Assembly (NCBI RefSeq): GCF_965216805.1
Contig: NZ_CBDCGN010000002.1
Coordinates: 62,001-126,000, forward strand
DNA from: Panacagrimonas sp965216805
Lineage (GTDB): Bacteria; Pseudomonadota; Gammaproteobacteria; Nevskiales; Nevskiaceae
Direction of reading: 5' to 3'
DNA: 64,000 nt
Below are positions 53,191-61,593 of the stretch, in pieces (positions within the stretch are counted from its first letter, which is position 1; every line of letters starts with the position of its first letter). Below the pieces are notes generated by a model, which saw nothing but the letters and a program-made list of their open reading frames with translations, was not told where the DNA came from and ran no database searches. The position numbers and the translations under genes are program-made.

Positions 53191-55286
53191 AACTCGGCCG
53201 CCACGGACAGGCGCAGCGCGCGCGGCTCCACCGGATGGAAGTGAAAGTCGCTCACCCCGCCGGCGTTCGCCTCGCCCGACCCGCAGGCCTCATCGGCCAG
53301 GCAGGATTCGTAGAAGTAGGTGATGTCGTTGTCGCCGGAATCGAAGACGTTGAGCACGGTCAGGGTCGCGGTGTAGCGCTGCCACAGGCGGTAGCCGAGC
53401 TGCGCGTTGACCACGGTGGTGGCCTCCGAACGCGCGCTGTTGTCTTCGATCAGCGGGCCGCCGCCGAGGTGACGCAGGCGCAGACCAGCGCTCCAGCCAC
53501 CCGTCTCCGGGACAGTCAGGCCCAAGGAGAACGTGTTCTCGATGGAGTTGGGAATGCGATCTTCGGGACCGGGCACGTCCAGCCGTGCATGGGCGTAGGC
53601 GTAATCGGCATCGAGGATCAGCCAGTTCAGCGGCGCCCAGTACGCCGACAGCTCGACGCCGCGGCGCTTGCTGGCAGCGCCCGCTTCGTTGTTGCCGGCG
53701 TCGCCGACATAGACCAGTTCGGAATCGAAATCCAGCCACCACAGCGCGGCGCTCAGGTGCAGGTTCGGTACCAAGGCGTTGTGCAGGCCCAGCTCGCCGC
53801 CACGCGCACGCACCAGCGGATCGACCGGGTCGGTGGGTGTCACGCCGTCGGCGGGATCGATGCGGGTCAGCACGCCGCGTGCGTCGTTGCTGTGAAAACC
53901 CTGTCCGTAGTTGAGGAACAGGCGGGTGTCGGCCCAGGGCCCGAAGATCAGCGCTGCCTTGGGGCTGAAGATGGCGTCATCGTCGTCACCGGAATTGGCG
54001 TCGAGGCCGGCGTCGACGTCGAAGCGGTAGACGTCGCCACGCACGCCGACCTCGGATCGCAGCCAATCGGTCCAGCGCTGGGTGCTGCTCAGATACACGC
54101 CGACGCTGGATTCGCGCACCGCGTCCTCGCGCACGGTGTCCAGCGGCGCGCGCGCGCGGGTCAGGTACAGGCCGACGCGGTCGATGTCGTCGTGGCGCAG
54201 CTGCACGCCCAGGCGCAGGTCGGCCTGCACGGCGGTGGGCAGCGCCCAGTGCCGGTGCGCGTTGAGGCCGTACACCCGGCGGTCGTCGAACTGGCGGAAC
54301 TGATCGCCGTTGACCGCGTCGGCCAGGAAGTAGGTGAAGTTGGAATACAGGTCCATGCGGTAATCCAGCGCATAGGCCTGCGCCTGCCAGTGCGCGCCGT
54401 CGCTGGCGCCGCGCCATTCCAGATTGGCGCTGTAACGGTGGACCTCGCCACCATCGCTGGGATCGACGAAACCCAATCGGCCGATGCTGCCATCCTGCAC
54501 CGCACGCAGCGGAATCTGGTCGGGGGCGGTGTAGTCGATGTCGTAGCCCATCAGCGACGCAGTGAATCCGCTGGCGGCATCTCCTTGGTTGTAGCGCAGG
54601 ATGCCGGCGTACTTCTTCTGGTCGGATTCCAAGTCGTAGGGGCCATCGTAGCGGGTGGCCTGCAGGCCCATCAGCAGGCGTCCGTCGCCGAGCGTGGGCG
54701 AACCCGCGATCAGCCCGCTACGATAACCATTCTCGCCACCGGTGGCGCGCACCAGCGTGTGCGGCAGCTCGTCGACATAGCGCAGGTTCGCCGAACCGGC
54801 CGCCCCGAAGTCACCGACCTCGGCGTAGTACGGCCCCTTGCGATAATCCAGCGAGCCGATCAGCTCAGGGATGATGAAGTTGATGTCGGCATAGCCCTGG
54901 CCGTGACCATGGCTGCGCATGTTCACCGGCATGCCGTCGACCTCGGTGTAGAAGTCGGTGCCGTGATCGAGGTTGAAGCCGCGCAGGAAATACTGGTTGG
55001 CCTTGCCCTCGCCGCTGTGCTGGGTGGCGATCAGGCCGGGCACGAACTCCAACAGTTCACCGGAACGTGCGATCGGGCGCTGCGCCAACTGTTCGGCCTG
55101 CACCCGGCCCTGGGTGGCCGACGTCGGCAGTTCGTGCACGCCCAGACGTCCTTCCACCAACACCGGCTCCACCGTCACCGTCGGCAATCCGCCCGCGTGC
55201 GCGTCACTCACATGAGCCAACACGCTCAAGACGCTGGCCACGCAGATTGCGAATCGACGGCGTTGCATACGGGATCCCCGGTTCAT
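53187..55286 (-). CDS. TonB-dependent outer-membrane receptor
   Basis: 699 residues from the ATG preceded by AGGA (MNRGSRMQRRRFAICVASVL), with a signal peptide to about SDAHAG. The plug contains LLEFVPGLIATQHSGEGKAN, YFLRGFNLDHGTDFYTEVDG and IGSLDYRKGPYYAEVGDFGA; the barrel ends RALRLSVAAEF. A plug start with SGEGKANQYFLRGFNLDHGT is typical of a receptor group in Proteobacteria whose substrate is generally unassigned. An acidic loop (VDAGLDANSGDDDDA) may bind a cation. No transport partners are adjacent. Confidence 0.92.
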   Translation of the reverse strand: MNRGSRMQRRRFAICVASVLSVLAHVSDAHAGGLPTVTVEPVLVEGRLGVHELPTSATQGRVQAEQLAQRPIARSGELLEFVPGLIATQHSGEGKANQYFLRGFNLDHGTDFYTEVDGMPVNMRSHGHGQGYADINFIIPELIGSLDYRKGPYYAEVGDFGAAGSANLRYVDELPHTLVRATGGENGYRSGLIAGSPTLGDGRLLMGLQATRYDGPYDLESDQKKYAGILRYNQGDAASGFTASLMGYDIDYTAPDQIPLRAVQDGSIGRLGFVDPSDGGEVHRYSANLEWRGASDGAHWQAQAYALDYRMDLYSNFTYFLADAVNGDQFRQFDDRRVYGLNAHRHWALPTAVQADLRLGVQLRHDDIDRVGLYLTRARAPLDTVREDAVRESSVGVYLSSTQRWTDWLRSEVGVRGDVYRFDVDAGLDANSGDDDDAIFSPKAALIFGPWADTRLFLNYGQGFHSNDARGVLTRIDPADGVTPTDPVDPLVRARGGELGLHNALVPNLHLSAALWWLDFDSELVYVGDAGNNEAGAASKRRGVELSAYWAPLNWLILDADYAYAHARLDVPGPEDRIPNSIENTFSLGLTVPETGGWSAGLRLRHLGGGPLIEDNSARSEATTVVNAQLGYRLWQRYTATLTVLNVFDSGDNDITYFYESCLADEACGSGEANAGGVSDFHFHPVEPRALRLSVAAEF

Positions 55287-55457
55287 GAAAATCCTGTGTA
55301 CAGGTCGCGTCGTTGCGACGTCGGGGACGATCCGCTCATTCCGCCGCCGCCGCACCTGCAAACTGCTTGTCCCACGCCCGACGCTGCGCCTGTATACGTC
55401 GAATGACTTAGGCTCGGGGTTTGGTCCAAACCGGCGCTCACTTCAGACGATGCAGCC

Positions 55458-56441
55458 ATGAAAGCAATCGAGATCATCCATCCCGGCGGCCCCGAGGTCC
55501 TGCGGCTTTGCGAGCGACCGCAGCCGGATCCGCGACCCGGCGAGGTGCTGATCCGCGTGACTGCCGCGGGCGTCAACCGACCCGACGTACTGCAGCGCGC
55601 CGGCCGTTACCCGCCGCCGCCCGACGCCTCGGACCTGCCCGGTCTGGAGGTGGCCGGCGAGATCGTCGGTGGTGACGTAGGCGACTCCGGCTTCGCCGTC
55701 GGCGACACCGTGTGTGCGCTGGTCAACGGCGGCGGCTACGCGCAGTTCTGCGCCGCCCCCATCGGCCAGTGCCTGCCGGTTCCTGCCGGGCTGAGCGCGG
55801 TGGAGGCGGCGTCGTTGCCGGAGACCTGCTTCACCGTGTGGAGCAACGTGTTCGACCGCGGGCAACTCGCAGCCGGCGAAACCCTGCTGGTGCAGGGCGG
55901 CAGCAGCGGCATCGGCGTCACCGCAATCCAGATGGCGCGCGCGCTCGGTCATCGCGTGTTCGCCACCGCCGGCAGCGCCGACAAGACACGCGCCTGCGAG
56001 GCGCTGGGCGCCGAGCGCGGCATCGACTACCGGCGCGAGGACTTCGCCGCAGTGGTCAAGCAACTGACCGAAGGCCGCGGCGTGGACGTGATTCTGGACA
56101 TGGTCGCGGGCCCTTACGTGCCGCGCGAGCTGAGCTGCCTGGCCAACGACGGGCGCTTGGTGTTGATAGCCCTGCTCGGCGGCGCTCAGGCCGAGATTCC
56201 GCTCGGCGAGGTACTGGTGCGGCGCCTGCACCTGACCGGCTCGACGCTGCGACCGCGAAGCGCGGCCTTCAAGGCCGACATCGCCCGCCAGTTGCGGGCG
56301 CGCATCTGGCCACTCATCGAGTCGGGCGCGATCCGCCCGGTCATCCATCGCCAGTTCGCGCTGGAACACGCATCCGACGCCCACCGGTTGATGGAAAGCA
56401 GCACGCATATCGGCAAGATTGTGTTGAACGTGGAGCATTGA
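55458..56441 (+). CDS. NAD(P)H quinone oxidoreductase, PIG3/QorA-like MDR
   Basis: 327 residues of the zinc-free medium-chain dehydrogenase/reductase family. The N-terminal part has VTAAGVNRPDVLQRAGRYPPP and LPGLEVAGEIV. The Rossmann part has LLVQGGSSGIGVTAIQMARA, and the end RLMESSTHIGKIVLNVEH is PIG3-like. It reduces quinones or enones with NADPH. The stop shares a base with the SDR start (TGATG), so the two are coupled and may act on one substrate. Confidence 0.9.
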   Translation: MKAIEIIHPGGPEVLRLCERPQPDPRPGEVLIRVTAAGVNRPDVLQRAGRYPPPPDASDLPGLEVAGEIVGGDVGDSGFAVGDTVCALVNGGGYAQFCAAPIGQCLPVPAGLSAVEAASLPETCFTVWSNVFDRGQLAAGETLLVQGGSSGIGVTAIQMARALGHRVFATAGSADKTRACEALGAERGIDYRREDFAAVVKQLTEGRGVDVILDMVAGPYVPRELSCLANDGRLVLIALLGGAQAEIPLGEVLVRRLHLTGSTLRPRSAAFKADIARQLRARIWPLIESGAIRPVIHRQFALEHASDAHRLMESSTHIGKIVLNVEH

Positions 56442-57181
56442 TGAAAACGGTTTTCGATTTCCGACAGCGTTCGGTGCTGGTGGTGGGCGGCTCCAGCGGC
56501 ATCGGCAACGGCATCGCCCAGGCGTTCCGCGCCGCCGGTGCCGACGTACAGGTCTGGGGCACACGCGCCAGCGCCGCGGACTACGCCGGCGAGGAGGGCT
56601 CGAATCTGGAGGGCCTGTCCTACACGCAGGTGAACCTGGCGCAGCCGGGGGCGGTGGAGACCGCGCCGGCCCCCGCGACGCTGGACGTGCTGGTGCAGGC
56701 GCAGGGCACGGTGTTGTACCGCCGCGGCGAGTTCGAGATGGACGGCTTTCGCAAGGTGATCGAGGTCAACCTCAACAGCGTCATGGCCTGCGCCATGAAG
56801 TTCCGGCCGTTGCTGGCGGCCAGCCAGGGCTCGATGATCGTGCTGGGTTCGCTGGCCTCGTTTCGTTCGGCTTTCGGCAACCCCGGCTACAGCGCCACCA
56901 AGTCAGGCGTGCTGGGTCTGGTGCGCAGCCTCGGCGAGGGCCTGATCCGTGAAGGCGTCCGCGTCAACGGCATTGCGCCGGGCTTCGTCGAAACCAAGAT
57001 GACCGCCGTGACCATGGAAAACCCCAAGCGTCGCGATGCCGCGCTGGCCGCCATCCCTGCCGGCCGTTTCGGCAGCGCCGACGACATGGCCGGCGCCGCG
57101 CTGTTCCTGGCCTCGCCGCTGGCGTCCTACATCGTCGGCCAGATGCTGGTGGTGGATGGCGGGATGAGCTTGTCGGTGTAG
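56441..57181 (+). CDS. Short-chain dehydrogenase/reductase
   Basis: 246 residues. The cofactor motif is VVGGSSGIGNGIA (12-24), the catalytic site has Ser near 137-140 and YSATK (Tyr150, Lys154), and the end is GQMLVVDGGMSLS. The usual NNAG is replaced by VQAQGT (about 85-90), which is atypical. Classical SDR; the substrate is unknown. It is co-transcribed with the quinone oxidoreductase gene. Confidence 0.9.
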   Translation: MKTVFDFRQRSVLVVGGSSGIGNGIAQAFRAAGADVQVWGTRASAADYAGEEGSNLEGLSYTQVNLAQPGAVETAPAPATLDVLVQAQGTVLYRRGEFEMDGFRKVIEVNLNSVMACAMKFRPLLAASQGSMIVLGSLASFRSAFGNPGYSATKSGVLGLVRSLGEGLIREGVRVNGIAPGFVETKMTAVTMENPKRRDAALAAIPAGRFGSADDMAGAALFLASPLASYIVGQMLVVDGGMSLSV

Positions 57182-57188
57182 CGCGACC

Positions 57189-58391
57189 TCAGGCCAGCGC
57201 CAGCGCCGAACCCGAGTGCGACAGGCGGCGCATGGCGTGATCCAGGCCTTCCAGGGTCATCGGGAACATGCGGTCCGCGCCGACCAGTTCCTGCACGATG
57301 CGTACGCTGGGCGAATACTCCCAGCGGTCCTCGTGGTCCGGATTGAGCCAGATGGTGCGCGGGAAGACGTTGAGCAGGCGCTTGAACCACACCGCGCCCG
57401 CCTCCTCGTTCCAGTGCTCGATGCTGCCGCCGGGCTGCAGGATCTCGTAGGGGCTCATGGACGCATCGCCGACGAAGATCACCTTGTAGTCGGGCGTGTA
57501 CTTGTGCAGCACGTCGAACAGCGGGATGCGCTCGTTGTTGCGGCGCAGGTTGTCCTTCCACACGCTTTCGTAGAGGAAGTTGTGGAAGTAGAAATACTCG
57601 AGGTGCTTGAACTCGGTCTTGCAGGCGCTGAACAGCTCTTCGCAAACCTTGACGTGCGGATCCATGGAGCCGCCGACATCGAGGAACAGCAGCACCTTCA
57701 CCGTGTTGCGCTTCTCGGCCACCATCTTCAGGTCCAGCCAGCCCGCATTGCGGGCGGTGCTGGCGATGGTGTCGTCGATGTCGAGCTGATCCTGCGCGCC
57801 CTCGCGTGCGAACTTGCGCAGCCGGCGCAGCGCGATCTTGATGTTGCGGGTGCCCAGTTCGATGGTGTCGTCGAGATTGCGGAATTCGCGCTTCTCCCAG
57901 ATCTTCACCGCCTTCTTGTTGCCGCCCGCACCGCCGATGCGCACGCCTTCGGGGTTGTAGCCGCCGTGGCCGAAGGGGCTGGTGCCGCCGGTACCGATCC
58001 ACTTGTTGCCGCCCTGATGGCGTTCTTTCTGCTCTTCAAGCCGTTTCTTGAGGGTCTCCATCAATTCGTCGAGCCCGCCGAGCGCCTTGATCTTTTCCTT
58101 TTCCTCGTCGGTGAGCAGCTTGTCGGCCTGCTTGCGCAGCCATTCTTCCGGAATGGACCCGAACAGCTCGCCGGTAACCGCCTCGATGCCCTTGAAGTAG
58201 GCCGCGAAGGCGCGGTCGAAACGATCATACTGAGACTCGTCCTTGACCAGGGTGGTGCGCGCCAGGTGATAGAAATCGTCCAGCGAGAACACCGCGACAT
58301 GCTTGCTCAAGGCTTCGAGCAGCATCAGGAATTCCGACAGCGAGGTCTTGACCCCGGCTTCGCGGACGGTGAGAAAAAAGGTGAACAGCAT
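57189..58391 (-). CDS. CoxE-like VWA-domain protein
   Basis: 400 residues from the ATG giving MLFTFFLTVREAGVKTSLSE. The C-terminal VWA domain has LLFLDVGGSMDPHV (a MIDAS site with Gly in place of the first Ser), FYFHNFLYESVW and VIFVGDASMSPYE. The middle is charged, with GGNKWIGTGGTSPFGHGGYN. CoxE-like proteins usually act with a MoxR AAA ATPase to mature metalloenzymes; no such ATPase gene is next to it here. Confidence 0.85.
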   Translation of the reverse strand: MLFTFFLTVREAGVKTSLSEFLMLLEALSKHVAVFSLDDFYHLARTTLVKDESQYDRFDRAFAAYFKGIEAVTGELFGSIPEEWLRKQADKLLTDEEKEKIKALGGLDELMETLKKRLEEQKERHQGGNKWIGTGGTSPFGHGGYNPEGVRIGGAGGNKKAVKIWEKREFRNLDDTIELGTRNIKIALRRLRKFAREGAQDQLDIDDTIASTARNAGWLDLKMVAEKRNTVKVLLFLDVGGSMDPHVKVCEELFSACKTEFKHLEYFYFHNFLYESVWKDNLRRNNERIPLFDVLHKYTPDYKVIFVGDASMSPYEILQPGGSIEHWNEEAGAVWFKRLLNVFPRTIWLNPDHEDRWEYSPSVRIVQELVGADRMFPMTLEGLDHAMRRLSHSGSALALA

Positions 58392-58569
58392 GGGCAAACT
58401 CCGTCGATTGCCCCTTGATTCTACCCGCGCCGCCGGCTCGTCCACGCTCAGCGCACCGCCGTACCTGTCGGTGCTGCGTGGTTCGCGCACCCGGACGGTG
58501 GTGCGAAACCCTACGGATTCGGCAAGCTCGATGCCGCGCTGCCCCTGAGGCCGGCGGGCGCCAGCCGGT

Positions 58570-59439
58570 TCAGGGCGTCAGACCCAGATTCCGCCACAGG
58601 CGTCGGGTCGGCTCGCTCTGATTCAAGGTGTAGATGTGCAGGCCGGGTGCGCCGCCCGCGCGCAGGGATTCGCACAGTCGGGTCACCGTCTCGGTGCCGA
58701 AGTCCAGCAGCGCCGCCTTGTCGTCCTTGAGCTGTTCCAGACGCAGGCGGATCCAGCGCGGAATCTCCGCCCCGCAGGCCGCGGAAAAGCGCGTGAGCTG
58801 GGCGTGGTTGGTGATCGGCATGATGCCCGGCACGACGGGAAGAGTCAGGTTCGCGCGCACGCAGCGATCGACGAAATCGAAATAGGCGTCGGCGTTGAAA
58901 AAGTACTGCGTGATCGCCGCGTCTGCGCCGGCCTCGGCCTTGCGTCTGAACGCCTCGAAATCCGCCTCCGGACTGGCCGCCTGCGGATGCATTTCCGGAT
59001 AGGCCGCCACCTCGATCCGGAAGTGATCGCCGTGCTGCTCGCGGACAAATGCGACCAGTTCGTTGGCATATCGAAAGGCGCCGGGCGCGTCGGAGCCCAT
59101 TGACGTTGCCGGCAGATCGCCGCGCAGGGCGACGATGCGGCGCACACCCGCCTCGCGGTATTGCGTCAGCAGCGCCGCGATCCGCGCCCGCGTGGAGCCA
59201 ACGCAGGTGAGGTGTGGCGCGGCCTCGATGCCGGTCTGATCCACGACTTTCATCAGCGTGTCGTAGGTGCCGTTCTGGTCCGAACCGCCGGCGCCGTAGG
59301 TGACGCTGAAGAACGAGGGCCGAAGCGTGGCCAGTTCGCCCAGCAACGCCGGCAGCTTGTCCCAGCCCGCGGGGGTGCGGGGGGGGAACAGTTCGAGGGA
59401 GCAGACGGGAGACGGGAGACGGGAGACGGGAGACGGCAT
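58570..59439 (-). CDS. metF: Methylenetetrahydrofolate reductase MetF, N-terminus from a repeat
   Basis: 289 residues of the FAD-dependent reductase that supplies 5-methyl-THF for methionine. Motifs are SLELFPPRTPAGWDKLP at the start of the barrel, FFSVTYGAGGSDQNGT, LTCVGSTRA, VALRGDLP and PVVPGIMPITNHAQL. The first 13 residues, MPSPVSRLPSPVC, are encoded by four GTCTCCC heptamers, so the original N-terminus has been replaced or extended by repeat DNA. It lies two bases after the four-helix-bundle gene and downstream of ahcY on the same strand, a methyl-cycle operon interrupted by that gene. Confidence 0.94.
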   Translation of the reverse strand: MPSPVSRLPSPVCSLELFPPRTPAGWDKLPALLGELATLRPSFFSVTYGAGGSDQNGTYDTLMKVVDQTGIEAAPHLTCVGSTRARIAALLTQYREAGVRRIVALRGDLPATSMGSDAPGAFRYANELVAFVREQHGDHFRIEVAAYPEMHPQAASPEADFEAFRRKAEAGADAAITQYFFNADAYFDFVDRCVRANLTLPVVPGIMPITNHAQLTRFSAACGAEIPRWIRLRLEQLKDDKAALLDFGTETVTRLCESLRAGGAPGLHIYTLNQSEPTRRLWRNLGLTP

Positions 59440-59841
59440 TGTTAGACCTGGCTCGGATCCGAAAGCGACAATTTTTTGATCAGGGCGTTGAGGCGCGCAA
59501 ACACTCTCTGGACGTGATCATCGAGCGCTTCATCGGCCGGTGCGAGGCCGAGTCGGACTGCAATGATGAGCTGGGTCTCGACTTCCGACACCGATCCCCG
59601 CGCAATGCTTAGAAAGTGCAGGTACTCCTTGCGCCGCGAGGTGCGCGCCGCGCCTTCCGCGATATTCGACGGCACGCTGACCGCGGCGCGACGCAACTGA
59701 GCCGTCAGGCCAAATCTTTCATCGGGCGGGAATCGAGCGGAGAAACGGTAAATCGCCTCGACCAAAGAAATCGCGTCGTGCCAAACGTCCAGCTGATGGT
59801 GGCCGCGGCCCACGTCTCCCGTCTCCCCGCTCTCGTCTCCC
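59407..59841 (-). mobile_element. Heptamer-bounded element carrying a four-helix-bundle gene
   Basis: Left array: four perfect GGGAGAC units (59407-59434). Right array: GTCTCCC, GTCTCCC, CGCTCTC, GTCTCCC (59814-59841). On the + strand they are inverted relative to each other, each 28 bases long, and between them lies a single gene that fills the space almost exactly. The unit sits between ahcY and metF, genes of one pathway on one strand. Solo arrays of the same type occur in murD. Mobility is inferred from this structure. Confidence 0.65.
59442..59813 (-). CDS. Four-helix bundle protein (S23 / Avd-like)
   Basis: 123 residues of the family named after 23S rRNA intervening-sequence proteins, related to the Avd accessory protein of diversity-generating retroelements. 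Diagnostic segments are HQLDVWHDAISLVEAIYRFS, FGLTAQLRRAAVSVPSNIAE, GAARTSRRKEYLHFLSIARG, and SVSEVETQLIIAVRLGLAP. The protein is basic on some helices and probably binds nucleic acid as a pentamer (family knowledge). Start is a GTG directly against the right heptamer array. No reverse transcriptase or variable repeat is near. Confidence 0.9.
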   Translation of the reverse strand: MGRGHHQLDVWHDAISLVEAIYRFSARFPPDERFGLTAQLRRAAVSVPSNIAEGAARTSRRKEYLHFLSIARGSVSEVETQLIIAVRLGLAPADEALDDHVQRVFARLNALIKKLSLSDPSQV

Positions 59842-59848
59842 AGCCGGC

Positions 59849-61303
59849 TCAGTAGCGGTAATGATCCGGCTTGTACGGCCCTTCCACCGGCACGCCGAGG
59901 TACTCGGCCTGCTCGGCAGTGAGCGTGGTCAGCTTCACGCCGATCTGCTCCAGATGCAGCGCGGCGACTTCCTCATCCAGCTTCTTGGGCAGGCGGTACA
60001 CGGTCTTCTCATAAGTGTCCTTGTTCTTCCACAGGTCCAGCGCGGCAAGGGTCTGGTTGGAGAAGCTGTTGGACATCACGAACGCCGGGTGACCGTGCGC
60101 ACAGCCGAGGTTGATCAGGCGGCCCTCGGCCAGGATGTAGATGCTCCTGCCCGTGTCCTTGAACGTGTAGCGATCCACCTGCGGCTTGATCTGGTCGCGC
60201 TCGGCCTTACCGGCGGTGACCAGCGCGTTGAGGCGATCCATCTGGATCTCGTTGTCGAAGTGGCCGATGTTGCAGACCAGCGCGTTGTTCTTCATCGCGC
60301 GCATGTGTTCGAGCGTGATGATGTCGCGATTGCCGGTGGCGCTGACATAGATGTCGGCGAACGGCAGCGCGTCTTCGATGCGCTTGACCTCGAAGCCTTC
60401 CATCGCCGCCTGCAGGGCGTTGATGGGGTCGACCTCGGAGACAACCACGCGGGCGCCCAGGCCGCGCAGGCTGTGCGAGGAGCCCTTGCCCACATCGCCG
60501 TAGCCGGCCACGAACGCGACCTTGCCGGCGATCATCAGGTCGGTGGCACGCTTGATGCCGTCGGCCAGCGATTCGCGACAGCCGTAGAGGTTGTCGAACT
60601 TGGATTTGGTGACCGAGTCGTTGACGTTGATGGCCGGCACCAGCAGCTTGCCCTGCTCGAACATCTGGTACAGGCGGTGCACGCCGGTGGTGGTTTCTTC
60701 CGCCACCCCGCGCCACCCGGCCACCACGCGGGTCCAGAAGCCGGGGCGCTCTTTGGCGACTTTCTTGAGCAGGTCTTTGATGACCTTGACCTCATGATTG
60801 TCAGACGGCGTGTTGACCCAGGTGTCGCCCTGTTCCAGTTCGTAACCCTTGTGGATCAGCAGGGTCACGTCGCCGCCATCGTCGATCACGATCTCGGGAC
60901 CGCTGAGGGTGCCGTCGGCCAGGGTGTGGGTGACCGCATCCAGGGTGCAGTCCCAGTACTCCTCCAGCGTCTCGCCTTTCCAGGCGAACACCGGCGTGCC
61001 GGCGGCGGCCACCGCGGCGGCGGCGTCGTCCTGGGTGGAAAAGATATTGCACGAGGCCCAGCGCACGCTGGCCCCCAGCGCGACCATCGTCTCCAGCAGC
61101 ACCGCGGTTTCCTTGGTCATGTGCAGGGAACCGGTCAGGCGCACGTTCTTCAGCGGCTTGGACGGCGCGTACTTGGCGCGAATGCTCATCAGGCCGGGCA
61201 TTTCCTCCTCGGCCATGCGCACGCGCTTGCGCCCGAATTCGGCCAGCGACAGGTCGCGGACTTTGTAGTCGGTAAAGGTTTGCGGTTTGAGGACGGCGTT
61301 CAT
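59849..61303 (-). CDS. ahcY: S-adenosylhomocysteine hydrolase
   Basis: 484 residues from MNAVLKPQTFTDYKVRDLSL. It splits S-adenosylhomocysteine into adenosine and homocysteine, keeping methyltransferases active. Motifs are NIFSTQDDAAAAVAAAG, VNDSVTKSKFDNLYGCRESL, the NAD site VAGYGDVGKGSSHSLRG, and NIGHFDNEIQMDRLN; the end PYKPDHYRY is the conserved active-site tail. It has the long bacterial form with an extra segment (GFWTRVVAGWRGVAEETTTG). A palindrome lies 58 bases upstream. metF is downstream beyond the inserted four-helix-bundle gene. Confidence 0.97.
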   Translation of the reverse strand: MNAVLKPQTFTDYKVRDLSLAEFGRKRVRMAEEEMPGLMSIRAKYAPSKPLKNVRLTGSLHMTKETAVLLETMVALGASVRWASCNIFSTQDDAAAAVAAAGTPVFAWKGETLEEYWDCTLDAVTHTLADGTLSGPEIVIDDGGDVTLLIHKGYELEQGDTWVNTPSDNHEVKVIKDLLKKVAKERPGFWTRVVAGWRGVAEETTTGVHRLYQMFEQGKLLVPAINVNDSVTKSKFDNLYGCRESLADGIKRATDLMIAGKVAFVAGYGDVGKGSSHSLRGLGARVVVSEVDPINALQAAMEGFEVKRIEDALPFADIYVSATGNRDIITLEHMRAMKNNALVCNIGHFDNEIQMDRLNALVTAGKAERDQIKPQVDRYTFKDTGRSIYILAEGRLINLGCAHGHPAFVMSNSFSNQTLAALDLWKNKDTYEKTVYRLPKKLDEEVAALHLEQIGVKLTTLTAEQAEYLGVPVEGPYKPDHYRY

Positions 61304-61360
61304 GGGAATTTCTCGGTCGCGGTCGAAAAGAAGCGCCGGCAGCGGGCGCGAGCCACGAGT

Positions 61361-61380
61361 ATATCCGCTTATGCGGATAA
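61361..61380. promoter_or_regulatory. Palindrome upstream of ahcY, candidate operator
   Basis: TATCCGC and GCGGATA flank TTAT, an 18-base dyad in an AT-rich stretch between ahcY and the divergent SDR gene, with a further GGATAAG beside it. ArsR-type regulators such as SahR are known to bind dyads near ahcY in Proteobacteria; whether this is such a site is inference. Confidence 0.45.
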
Positions 61381-61593
61381 GAGGATAAGGGCACATCGGC
61401 GGCGCAAACCTGCTTTTGGCTGCGTCTTCACTGCATCGCCGTCGAGAGCTTCGCGCCATCTCCGCGCGGCGCGCCCTTGGCAGACCGCAGCGTCCGGCGT
61501 CCCTGCAGGAATAGGCAAAAGACGTCGAGGTTTCGGCAAGGGCTTGCCGGTCCTGGGCCCGCATCATGGGGTCCCAACCAGAGGAGTTCGAAC

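Noticed and set aside
59442..59813. Diversity-generating retroelement
   Set aside because: Only the Avd-like protein is present; there is no reverse transcriptase, template repeat or variable repeat nearby.
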